From Streptomyces sp. NBC_01465 (GTDB taxonomy: Bacteria > Actinomycetota > Actinomycetes > Streptomycetales > Streptomycetaceae), in NCBI RefSeq assembly GCF_036227325.1, contig NZ_CP109467.1, positions 744,001 through 808,000 of the forward strand: a DNA stretch of 64,000 nucleotides, written 5' to 3'. Under the pieces are notes generated by a model. The model was given only the letters and a program-made list of their open reading frames with translations, made no database searches and was not told where the DNA came from. Shown piece after piece: positions 11,658 to 18,879 of this stretch. The position numbers and the translations under genes are program-made. How positions within the stretch are numbered: position 1 is the stretch's first letter; every line of letters starts with the position of its first letter.

Positions 11658-11882
11658 CCTCCCCCTCTGTCATCTCAACCTGAGAGTTTCACCGGCCCGC
11701 ACAAGGCGCACCGGCTTTCACCGTCGGTGAGGGAGAGCTCCGGAACGTGCCCGCCCGACGCCCGCCCTGCTTTCCAGAGTGACCTCGTCCACGCGGTACG
11801 TGTGCCTGAGAGATTCCGGGGAGGATTTGCTCCTTCGGCGCCCCCGGACGATCTCCGTCGGAGGACTCTCCCGCGCGGGGTC
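11658..11882 (-). promoter_or_regulatory. tandem glycine riboswitch upstream of gcvP
   Basis: Read on the minus strand, the leader contains two aptamer-like units. The first has GGGAGAGT, GGCGCCGAAGGAGCAA and ATCTCTCAGGCA, ending CACTCTGGAAAGCAGG. The second has GCTCTCCCTCACCG, GTGCGCC and AAACTCTCAGGTTGAGATG, ending ACAGAGG. These are the conserved words of gcvT-type glycine riboswitches. The element ends about 60 nt before the gcvP start, so ligand binding probably controls read-through or translation of gcvP positively. Boundaries are approximate. Confidence 0.93.
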
Positions 11883-11997
11883 AGCAGCCGTGCGCCAGCC
11901 TACCAGCGCACCGGACCACCAGGTCTTCGAGTGGACGGCATCCCAGATCTGCACTTTTGTAGTGTTTACAGAGCAGTTGCGACCAGTTGGAGGGACC

Positions 11998-12366
11998 GTG
12001 CAGACCGACATCGATCCGCGCAGCCTGATCGGCCGCAAGGCATTCGACCGCAATGGCACCAAGATCGGCACGGTCGACGAGGTGTACCTCGACGACGCCA
12101 CCGGCGTCCCGGAGTGGGCAGCCGTCCGCACCGGCCTCTTCAGCAGGGACGCCTTCGTCCCCCTGGAGCCGAGCGAACTCGTCGACGACACCCTTCGAGT
12201 TCCCTTCGAGCGATCCTTGATCAAAGATGCCCCGGACTTCGGGGTGGGTCGCCATCTCTCCCCCGAGCAGGAGCTCCAGCTCTACCACCACTACGGACTC
12301 GACGTCTCGGCCCCCGCCTCTGCCCCGGACCGCGACTTCGGCCGGCTCGCGGGCGACAACGACTGA
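11998..12366 (+). CDS. PRC-barrel domain protein
   Basis: The 122-residue protein begins with a GTG at 11998, with GGAGG 4-5 nt upstream. Residues 6-80 form a PRC-barrel: LIGRKAFDRNGTKIGTVDEV, VYLDDATGVPEWAAV and FVPLEPSEL. PRC-barrels are small beta domains involved in RNA or protein contacts; stand-alone actinobacterial versions are often stress related but uncharacterised. The C-terminal tail contains a helix LSPEQELQLYHHYGLD. Its last 76 bp overlap the 3' end of the convergent polymerase gene. Confidence 0.9.
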   Translation: MQTDIDPRSLIGRKAFDRNGTKIGTVDEVYLDDATGVPEWAAVRTGLFSRDAFVPLEPSELVDDTLRVPFERSLIKDAPDFGVGRHLSPEQELQLYHHYGLDVSAPASAPDRDFGRLAGDND

Positions 12367-13748
12367 CCGTCCCCAGCCCCGTCCGCATCCCCGGTCCGTA
12401 CGAGCGGCAACGGCTGCGACAGCTCGAGCCCGGGATCGTCCACCCGGAACGTCCGCACCCGCCCCGGCACCACCGACCAGGGTTCCTCGAACCGGACCGT
12501 GACCCGCCCCACCCCGCTCCCCTGGACCCACCCCGCTCCGAATTCGGCATGGTGTACGTCATGACCCGCCGGCCAGCGCCGCTCGGCCGGCGGCACGCTC
12601 TCCTCCTCCACCGGCGCCGCTCCGTCCTCCCGCGGCGCCACCTCCTCCGCGTCCTCCTCCAGCGCGGCCCGCTCGGTGGCGGCCTGCGCGAAGAGATCCT
12701 CCTGGGTGTAGTCGGCCAGACCCGTGACACCCACGCCGAGGAGCCGCACACCGCCCGTGGTGTCCACCGACTCCAGCAGCCGCCCTGCGGCCTCCCGCAC
12801 CACCGCGGGGTCGTCGGTGGGCCCGCGCAGCGTCTCGGACCGGGTCAGCGTCGAGAAGTCGTACCGCCGCACCTTGAGCACAACGGTCCTCCCCGACCTC
12901 CCGGCGCCCCGCAGCCGCTCCACACACCGCACGGCGAGCCGGTCCACCTCAGTCCTGACCCGCACCCGGTCGTGCAGATCCACATCGAAGGTGTCCTCGA
13001 CCGACACCGATTTGGTGTCCCGCTCGGCCACCACGGGCCGCTCGTCGTGCCCGACGGCCATCCGGTACAGCGAGGCGCCGTGCGACTTCCCCAGCAGCCG
13101 TACGAGCTCGTCCTCGCCCGCCGTGGCGAGATCGGAGACGATCGCCATCCCTGCCCGCCGCAGATGGTCCTCGGTGGCGGGCCCCACGCCGGGAAGCGTC
13201 CGTACGGTCATCGGCGCAAGCAGCTCACGCTCGGTCCCGGGCTCGATCAGCACGAGCCCGTCCGGCTTGGCCTGCTCAGACGCGATCTTGGCCAGCATCT
13301 TGGACCCGGCGAGCCCCACCGATCCGGTGAGGCCGGTGACCGCCAGAATGTCCTTCCGCAGCTGCTCACCGACCGCCCGCGCGGACCCCGAGTCGTCGGC
13401 GGCCCCGCCGGCCTCCAGATCCACGAAGGCCTCGTCCAGGCTGAGCGGCTCTATCAGCGGCGACAACTGCGCCAGCAGCTCCATGACCTGGTTGCTCACG
13501 TCGCGATACAACGAGAACCGCGGCACCAGATAGGCGGCGTTGGGACAGAGCCGCCGCGCCTGCGCCATGGGCATCGCCGACCCCACCCCGAAGCGCCGCG
13601 CCTCGTACGAAGCGGTGGAGACCACCCCGCGCGGCCCCAGCCCGCCCACCACCACCGGTTTCCCGCGCAGACTCGGCTTCGCCGCCTGCTCTGCGGCGGC
13701 GAAGAAGGCATCCATGTCCAGATGCAGGATGGTGGGCGCGGCTCTCAC
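12291..13748 (-). CDS. dinB: DNA polymerase IV (Y-family), with C-terminal extension
   Basis: The protein (485 aa) carries Y-family motifs: LHLDMDAFFAAAEQ (metal-binding aspartates 11 and 13) and the second catalytic motif SLDEAFVDLE near 103. Thumb helix-hairpin-helix MTVRTLPGVGPATEDHLRRA and the little-finger domain (about 240-350) follow. It performs error-prone translesion synthesis. The usual family length is about 350-400; residues about 365-485 add an acidic linker and a beta-rich segment HHAEFGAGWVQGSGVGRV. There is no obvious beta-clamp motif at the extreme C-terminus. The GTG at 13748 is the only reasonable start. Confidence 0.95.
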   Translation of the reverse strand: MRAAPTILHLDMDAFFAAAEQAAKPSLRGKPVVVGGLGPRGVVSTASYEARRFGVGSAMPMAQARRLCPNAAYLVPRFSLYRDVSNQVMELLAQLSPLIEPLSLDEAFVDLEAGGAADDSGSARAVGEQLRKDILAVTGLTGSVGLAGSKMLAKIASEQAKPDGLVLIEPGTERELLAPMTVRTLPGVGPATEDHLRRAGMAIVSDLATAGEDELVRLLGKSHGASLYRMAVGHDERPVVAERDTKSVSVEDTFDVDLHDRVRVRTEVDRLAVRCVERLRGAGRSGRTVVLKVRRYDFSTLTRSETLRGPTDDPAVVREAAGRLLESVDTTGGVRLLGVGVTGLADYTQEDLFAQAATERAALEEDAEEVAPREDGAAPVEEESVPPAERRWPAGHDVHHAEFGAGWVQGSGVGRVTVRFEEPWSVVPGRVRTFRVDDPGLELSQPLPLVRTGDADGAGDGQSLSPASRPKSRSGAEAGAETSSP

Positions 13749-13804
13749 ATCACCGATGCTGCCCTACGCCACTGACAATCGGCCGCCGGCGGCGCCCCGG
13801 CCGC

Positions 13805-14371
13805 TCAGACGGCGCGGTTGCGCCGCCTGGCCAGCTCGTCGGAGGGGTTGTGCCCGACCAGCGTCTCGCCGGTGTCGACCCGCTCCCCGTGCAGCTGGGA
13901 GAGCGCGCTCTCCACGTCCCGCCACACCACGCCCACAGCGATGCCGAAGACCCCCTGGCCGCCCTGGAGCAGATTGACGACCTCGTCGGGCGAGGTGCAC
14001 TCGTACACCGTCGCGCCGTCGCTCATCAACGTCATCCGCTCGAGATCGACAAAACCACGGTCCCGCAGATGCTGGACCGTGGTGCGGATGTTCTGCAGTG
14101 CGACCCCCGTGTCGAGGAATCGCTTCACGATCTTCAGAACGACGACATCCCTGAAGCTGTAGAGCCGCTGGGTGCCCGACCCGTACGCGGGCCGAACGCT
14201 CGGCTCCACGAGGCCCGTGCGCGCCCAGTAGTCGAGCTGCCGATAGGTGATGCCCGCCGCCGCACAAGCGGTCGGCCCCCGGTATCCGACCGTGTCGGCC
14301 ACATGTTCGACCGCTCCGCCGTGATGCGGATACGGCCCGCCCGCCGCCGTACCGTCAACGCTGCTGCTCAC
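13805..14371 (-). CDS. MerR-family transcriptional regulator (Rv1830-like)
   Basis: The protein (188 aa) starts with a GTG placed 6 nt after GGAGG. The MerR DNA-binding domain occupies about 25-95: GITYRQLDYWARTGLVEPS, then SGTQRLYSFRDVVVLKIVKR. The C-terminal part (105-188), with LMSDGATVYECTSPDEVVN and FGIAVGVVWRDVES, lacks metal-binding cysteines, so it is not a metal sensor. By position it corresponds to M. tuberculosis Rv1830, one of two MerR proteins flanking the bifunctional-nuclease gene. Its targets are unknown from sequence. Confidence 0.9.
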   Translation of the reverse strand: MSSSVDGTAAGGPYPHHGGAVEHVADTVGYRGPTACAAAGITYRQLDYWARTGLVEPSVRPAYGSGTQRLYSFRDVVVLKIVKRFLDTGVALQNIRTTVQHLRDRGFVDLERMTLMSDGATVYECTSPDEVVNLLQGGQGVFGIAVGVVWRDVESALSQLHGERVDTGETLVGHNPSDELARRRNRAV

Positions 14372-14538
14372 GACGACCTCCGTCCTTGACCTGCCTTCTC
14401 GACGGTAGGCAGTCACCCGGGGTGCGTCAACGATCGCCACACTCGGCACGCCGAGTGATAATCACCCTGAGAGTGGTTTCCCGTGCCCCTCTTCGGGGAA
14501 AGGCTACTCGAATGTGCTGACGGGACCCTGCCGGAACG

Positions 14539-15012
14539 TCACTGGCTGTTGGTCCCGAAGTCCTCGGGCGAGATCTGGTCGAGGAACTCGCGGAACTTCT
14601 CCACCTCGTCCTCCTGCTCGTCGGGGATCGCGATTCCCGCGTCGTCGAGCACCCCGTCACTGCCGTAGATCGGCGTGCCGGTGCGCAGCGCGAGCGCTAT
14701 GGCGTCGGACGGCCGCGCACTCACCTCGACCCCACTGGCGAAGACCAGCTCCGCATAGAAGACACCGTCACGCAGATCCGTGATGCGGACCTCGGTGAGT
14801 TCCTGGCCGACCGCTTCCAGGACATCCTTGAAGAGGTCGTGCGTCAGCGGCCTCGCGGGCGCCATCCCCTGCTGTGCGAAGGCGATCGCGGTCGCCTCCC
14901 CCGGTCCGATCCAGATGGGGAGGTACCGATCGCCTCCCACTTCACGCAGGAGAACGATCGGCTGGTTGGAGGGCATTTCCACCCGGACACCCACAACGTC
15001 GAGCTCGTTCAC
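14539..15012 (-). CDS. bifunctional nuclease (BFN/DUF151) family protein
   Basis: The 157-residue protein begins MNELDVVGVRVEMPSNQPIV and shows the BFN core YLPIWIGPGEATAIAFAQQG and VSARPSDAIALALRTGTPIY. The plant founder of the family has DNase and RNase activity; bacterial members are assigned by fold only. It lies between two MerR genes in the arrangement FtsR-BFN-MerR also seen in mycobacteria (Rv1828-Rv1829-Rv1830). It starts with GTG. The C-terminus is acidic. Confidence 0.92.
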   Translation of the reverse strand: MNELDVVGVRVEMPSNQPIVLLREVGGDRYLPIWIGPGEATAIAFAQQGMAPARPLTHDLFKDVLEAVGQELTEVRITDLRDGVFYAELVFASGVEVSARPSDAIALALRTGTPIYGSDGVLDDAGIAIPDEQEDEVEKFREFLDQISPEDFGTNSQ

Positions 15013-15065
15013 ACAGCAACCCTAGGACGTGCCCGGCACCTTTGGGTAGTCGGGCTCCCCCATAC

Positions 15066-15791
15066 TCAGCTCAACCGGACGCCGAGAGCCGTCTGCACCA
15101 GTGCCGCATGGAGCCGGACGGACAGCGTGGCGAGCTCCCTGGCAGTCGTCTCGGCATGCGCTCTGGTCTGCGGATTGCGGTGACGGCGCAGTGGTGCGAC
15201 CACCTGCTCCACCAGCCCGGCCTCACGGTCGGCCGCCGCCTTCATGGCGCGCAGATGACGGGGCTCGAGGCCGAATCGCCCCAGATCCGCCACAAGTCGC
15301 GCCACATTCACGGCCTCCGCGTCATAGCCACCCTCGGCCACGGGCTCGATGAGGCCGTACGACTCCCACTCGTCGAGCTCCTCCTCGCTGACCTCGGCAG
15401 CGGCGAGAAGCACGTCCCGCCCGATACGGGCAGCCGTGGCACGCTCCGCCTCGGGACCCTCCTGCACGGCGTCCGGGGAGGGCAGTTGAACCTGCTCGCC
15501 GCGTTCCAGCGCATCGAGGTGGTCGCGGATGACCCGCAGCGGCAGATAGTGGTCCCGCTGCATCCGCAGCACCTGGGCAAGCCGCTCCACGTCGCCCACG
15601 CTGAACTTGCGGTAGCCCGACGGAGTGCGCTGCGGTTCGACGAGTCCCTCGGCCTCCAGGAAGCGGATCTTGGAGATCGTCACTTCGGGGAACTCTTCGC
15701 GCAGTATGTTCAGGACGGTTCCGATACTCACCGGACGGCCGCCCGCAGGGGCGGTGCCGTCACCGGCACCGCCCGTCGTTGAGTGCAGCAT
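15066..15791 (-). CDS. ftsR: MerR-type regulator FtsR
   Basis: The protein (241 aa) has an N-terminal MerR helix-turn-helix at about 20-95: SIGTVLNILREEFPEVTISK, RFLEAEGLVEPQRTPSGYRKF and MQRDHYLPLRVIRDHLDAL. This closely matches what I know of Rv1828/FtsR, which in Corynebacterium and Mycobacterium is linked to ftsZ transcription. The middle and C-terminal domains lack effector cysteines. The ATG at 15791 has GGAAGG 4 nt upstream. It starts 18 bp after the FHA gene, so they are probably co-transcribed. Whether it controls ftsZ in Streptomyces is inference. Confidence 0.88.
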   Translation of the reverse strand: MLHSTTGGAGDGTAPAGGRPVSIGTVLNILREEFPEVTISKIRFLEAEGLVEPQRTPSGYRKFSVGDVERLAQVLRMQRDHYLPLRVIRDHLDALERGEQVQLPSPDAVQEGPEAERATAARIGRDVLLAAAEVSEEELDEWESYGLIEPVAEGGYDAEAVNVARLVADLGRFGLEPRHLRAMKAAADREAGLVEQVVAPLRRHRNPQTRAHAETTARELATLSVRLHAALVQTALGVRLS

Positions 15792-15808
15792 GGACCTTCC
15801 CTGGGGGG

Positions 15809-16570
15809 TCACACGCCCCGCTGGCTCGCGTAGAAGACCAGCCGGTACTTGCCAATCTGGACCTCGTCACCATTCGCCAGTGCAACGGAATCGATGCGCT
15901 CGCGATTCACATAGGTGCCGTTGAGGCTGCCCACGTCCGCGACAGTGAAGCCGCCGTCGGCGCTGCGCCGGAACTCCACGTGGCGGCGCGACACCGTGAC
16001 GTCGTCGAGGAAGATGTCGCTCTGCGGATGACGGCCGGCCGTGGTCAGCTCGCCGTCGAGCAGGAAGCGGCTGCCCGAGTTCGGTCCACGGCGGACCACC
16101 AGGAGCGCCGAACCGAGCGGAAGGGCGTCGACCGCGGCCTGGGCCTCGGGCGACAGCGACGGAGTGGCGGTCTGGCCGGTCGCCTCCGCCTCGTAGGCCT
16201 CCAGCCCCGAGATGGAGATGGTCGACGTCGTTTCCGAAGGCCGCTCGGGCACCGCCCCCGCCCGCAGCGGAGCGCCACAGTTGGAGCAGAACCGACTGGC
16301 CTCGGCGTTCCGATGCCCGCACCTCGTACAAACCGGCATGGACGAATCCTCCTGCGATGGGTCCCCGAAACCTATGCGGCCTTGACCGGCAGGGTCAACA
16401 GACGGCGCGCCCGGAATGTCGCCGCCGGTACCGGCCACCTCATCGCGGAAGAGCGGGCGTTCCCCTGCCTGCTCCTCACCCTGGCCATGCCGCGGGGCAC
16501 GGTGCCGGGCGGTGGCGTTGCCACTGTCCTCGCGTGCGCTCTTGCCGAACAACTTCGCAAACAACTTCAC
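15809..16570 (-). CDS. FHA-domain protein with zinc ribbon (GarA/OdhI-like)
   Basis: The protein is 253 aa from the GTG start. A basic N-terminus VKLFAKLFGKSAR is followed by a low-complexity linker. Next comes a zinc ribbon CTRCGHRNAEASRFCSNC (about 82-99), then a threonine motif ETTSTISIS resembling the PknB-phosphorylated ETTSVF of GarA, and a C-terminal FHA domain with AGRHPQSD, SRRHVEFRR and GSLNGTYVN. GarA/OdhI switch 2-oxoglutarate enzymes when unphosphorylated. An in-frame ATG at 16339 has a strong AGGAGG 8 nt upstream and would give a 176-aa form closer to GarA in size; both forms may be made. Confidence 0.9.
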   Translation of the reverse strand: MKLFAKLFGKSAREDSGNATARHRAPRHGQGEEQAGERPLFRDEVAGTGGDIPGAPSVDPAGQGRIGFGDPSQEDSSMPVCTRCGHRNAEASRFCSNCGAPLRAGAVPERPSETTSTISISGLEAYEAEATGQTATPSLSPEAQAAVDALPLGSALLVVRRGPNSGSRFLLDGELTTAGRHPQSDIFLDDVTVSRRHVEFRRSADGGFTVADVGSLNGTYVNRERIDSVALANGDEVQIGKYRLVFYASQRGV

Positions 16571-16760
16571 GGGCGATTCCCCTTGACCGAAACAGACCCG
16601 CCCGTGGGGCAGGACGAACCCTGAACGAACACACCTGCCGAACCTGACATCCACACAACGTGCGTATCCACCCGACAGTTTCCACCACGCACCCTGTTTG
16701 GGGTGCGGCGACCCCCCGCAACCTCATGCCCTGGTCCCACGGCCCCCATGCACCCCCGTC

Positions 16761-17540
16761 TCACTGCGATGACGACTGAGCGTAGTCAGGCCGCTTCGCC
16801 GGTCGCAAGGCGTCCACGACGATCTTCTCAACTCGTGTCACCGTGGCGGTGGCCTGCTCTTTCTCCAGAGTCTGCACGACACCGCCCGGGATGTTGAGCG
16901 CCGGCTCCAGATCCTCCGGCTTCCCGATCACCTTGAAGGTGTACGGCGCGCTGATCTTCTGACTGTCCACCCGGATGCCGTCGTCGTCCGAGAAGTAGGT
17001 GTCCCCCACCACCCTGACGTCATTGATCTGGATGGCCTCCGCGCCTGCCGCACGCAACTCCTGGATGGTGTCGAGCAGCATGTCGGCCTGCACCGCCTTG
17101 TGCGGGTCCTGGATCGTCAGAGTGATCCCGGGGCCTTGTGCCGCCACCGTCCCCGCCAGGATGCCGAGCTGGCGCGCCTTCTCCTGCGTCTGCTTCCGCG
17201 CCTCTTCCGCCTGGTCCGAGCTGCTCTCCAGCTCGGTCCGCTGACCCTCGAGGCGCTGCTTCTCGTCCTCGAGCCGCTGGGTCCTGTTGTCGAGTTCGTC
17301 GAGGATGCGCACCAGGTCCTCCTGGCGGGCACCTCGCAGCGCACTGTTGTCGCTCGTGGAACGGACCTGAATGGCGAGTCCGAGACCGAGTACGAACAGC
17401 AGGACAGCGACGATGAGTTGTGCACGCGTGAGCCGCGGCGGCCACAGCCCCGCGGCCAGCCGCTGCCGGCCCGTCTGCTGAACCGGTTCGGTCCGCTCTT
17501 CTTCGGTCCGTCCCTCTTCGGGAAGCTCTTCGTTGCTCAT
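16761..17540 (-). CDS. DUF881-family membrane-anchored protein (second copy)
   Basis: The protein (259 aa) has an acidic cytoplasmic N-terminus, one membrane helix (about 40-58) and a coiled coil (about 75-125, rich in E, Q, R). The DUF881 domain follows, with GPGITLTIQDP, LLDTIQELRAAGAEAIQIND and YTFKVIGKPEDLEPAL. The second of two DUF881 proteins here, it flanks the sbp gene; the arrangement DUF881-sbp-DUF881 matches Rv1823-Rv1825. These proteins are related to the coiled-coil envelope/division proteins near divisome genes in Firmicutes, but the role is unknown. The ATG is 5 bp after the sbp gene. Confidence 0.9.
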   Translation of the reverse strand: MSNEELPEEGRTEEERTEPVQQTGRQRLAAGLWPPRLTRAQLIVAVLLFVLGLGLAIQVRSTSDNSALRGARQEDLVRILDELDNRTQRLEDEKQRLEGQRTELESSSDQAEEARKQTQEKARQLGILAGTVAAQGPGITLTIQDPHKAVQADMLLDTIQELRAAGAEAIQINDVRVVGDTYFSDDDGIRVDSQKISAPYTFKVIGKPEDLEPALNIPGGVVQTLEKEQATATVTRVEKIVVDALRPAKRPDYAQSSSQ

Positions 17541-17545
17541 CGGCC

Positions 17546-17878
17546 TCAAGCCCGGAAGACGTGCCGGCGGATGGCCGCGGCGTTCGAGAAGATCCTGATG
17601 CCCAGCACGACCACGACGCCCGTGGACAGCTGCGCGCCGACGCCCAGCTTGTCGCCCAGGAACACGATCAGCGCCGCGACCACGACGTTCGAGAGGAAGG
17701 AGACGACGAAGACCTTGTCGACGAAGATGCCGTCGAGCATGGCCCTCAGGCCCCCGAACACCGCGTCCAGCGCGGCCACGACCGCGATCGGCAGATAGGG
17801 CTCGACCACCGCCGGCACCTCGGGCCGGACAAACAGTCCGACCACGACTCCCACCACGAGGCCCAGTACGGCGATCAC
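17546..17878 (-). CDS. sbp: small basic protein, Sbp family (DUF1290)
   Basis: The 110-residue integral membrane protein has three to four hydrophobic segments: VIAVLGLVVGVVVGLFV, YLPIAVVAALDAVFGGLRAM and VVSFLSNVVVAALIVFLGDK. The last is QLSTGVVVVLGIRIF. It has the exact expected size of the Sbp/DUF1290 family. The GTG start at 17878 overlaps the upstream DUF881 stop by four bases, showing translational coupling. Bacillus Sbp is encoded near division genes, and no biochemical function is established. A longer open frame upstream overlaps DUF881 and is rejected. Confidence 0.92.
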   Translation of the reverse strand: MIAVLGLVVGVVVGLFVRPEVPAVVEPYLPIAVVAALDAVFGGLRAMLDGIFVDKVFVVSFLSNVVVAALIVFLGDKLGVGAQLSTGVVVVLGIRIFSNAAAIRRHVFRA

Positions 17879-18792
17879 GATGTGCCCTTCCCTGTGTTGG
17901 CCGACGCGGCGGCCGCTGGCTGTGCTGTACGTACGATCAGGCTCGGGGCGGCAGGCAGCCGCACCTCGTCCTGGTCGGAAATGCTGCTGCGGATCGAGTA
18001 GTTCTCCTGCAGCACGTGCAGGTACTGTCCGTCGGCACTGTCCTGGAACGCGGTGCTCAGCCGCTTCCCGTCCCCCACCGCGAGCACCGTGTAGGGCGGC
18101 ACGAGCGGCCTGTTGTCCACCAGTATGGCGTCGCCCGCCGCCCGGATCGCCGAGAGCGCCGTCAGACGCTGCCCGTTGATGGCGATCGCCTCGGCACCGG
18201 ACTGCCACAGACCGTTGACGACCCGCTGCATGTCCCTGTCCCGTACGCGGCCGGTGTCGGAGAAGCCGGTGCTCTCGCGCGGTCCGCCGCCGCCCTGGTC
18301 GGTGTCCTTCGCGTCGTCCACGACAAGCTTCACACCCGGCCCGTGCACCTCCGTGGCGCCGGAGAGCAGGGCCACCAGTTCGCCCTGGTCCCCGCCGTGC
18401 TGTTCAAGGGCCTTGCGCTGGCGCTCGCTCACCTCGTCCCGGAGAGCGTCCACCTTCTCCTGCGCCTTGTCGGCCGCCGAGGTCTCCGACTCGACCCGGT
18501 CGATGAGCTCCTGGCGTTCCTTTGCCACTACCGGGGCGGTGACCCGGGCCTGTGCCGCGCCCACGGTGACGACCGCTGCGGCAAGTACCAGTCCGGCGGC
18601 AAGTCCCAGCTTTGCGCGCAGAGTTCGGGGCATCCCCGCACGGCCCTCGGCTGCCTGCCGGGCCGTCGCCTCCGCATACCCGTCGTCCAGGCTGTGGTCC
18701 ATCACGTTGGTCAGCAGCGACATCGACGCATCGGGGCGTGCGGGCGGAGTGCTTGTGCTCCGAATGGGGGGCTGCTGCGGCATGCCGCACAT
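17875..18792 (-). CDS. DUF881-family membrane-anchored protein (first copy)
   Basis: The protein (305 aa, or 302 from an ATG at 18783) has a cytoplasmic N-terminus of about 60 residues and a membrane helix LGLAAGLVLAAAVVTVGAA. A short coiled coil follows, then the DUF881 domain with GPGVKLVVDDAK, VVNGLWQSGAEAIAINGQRL and PLVPPYTVLAVGDGKRL. It opens the DUF881-sbp-DUF881 operon. A strong hairpin 40 bp upstream separates it from the nucleotidyltransferase gene. Neither candidate start has a clear ribosome binding site, so the start is uncertain by three codons. Confidence 0.88.
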   Translation of the reverse strand: MCGMPQQPPIRSTSTPPARPDASMSLLTNVMDHSLDDGYAEATARQAAEGRAGMPRTLRAKLGLAAGLVLAAAVVTVGAAQARVTAPVVAKERQELIDRVESETSAADKAQEKVDALRDEVSERQRKALEQHGGDQGELVALLSGATEVHGPGVKLVVDDAKDTDQGGGGPRESTGFSDTGRVRDRDMQRVVNGLWQSGAEAIAINGQRLTALSAIRAAGDAILVDNRPLVPPYTVLAVGDGKRLSTAFQDSADGQYLHVLQENYSIRSSISDQDEVRLPAAPSLIVRTAQPAAAASANTGKGTS

Positions 18793-18830
18793 CGTCGCAC
18801 GTCGGAGCGTCAGGTACCGAATGGCCCCAC

Positions 18831-18872
18831 CGGTGTGCCGGACGGTGTACGCCTACACCGTCCGGCACACCG
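18831..18872. terminator. hairpin terminator of the nucleotidyltransferase gene
   Basis: A perfect 19-bp inverted repeat (CGGTGTGCCGGACGGTGTA at 18831-18849; complement at 18854-18872) with a 4-nt loop begins 7 bp after the stop of the nucleotidyltransferase gene (minus strand). It separates that gene from the DUF881 operon. Confidence 0.88.
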
Positions 18873-18879
18873 CCATCGC

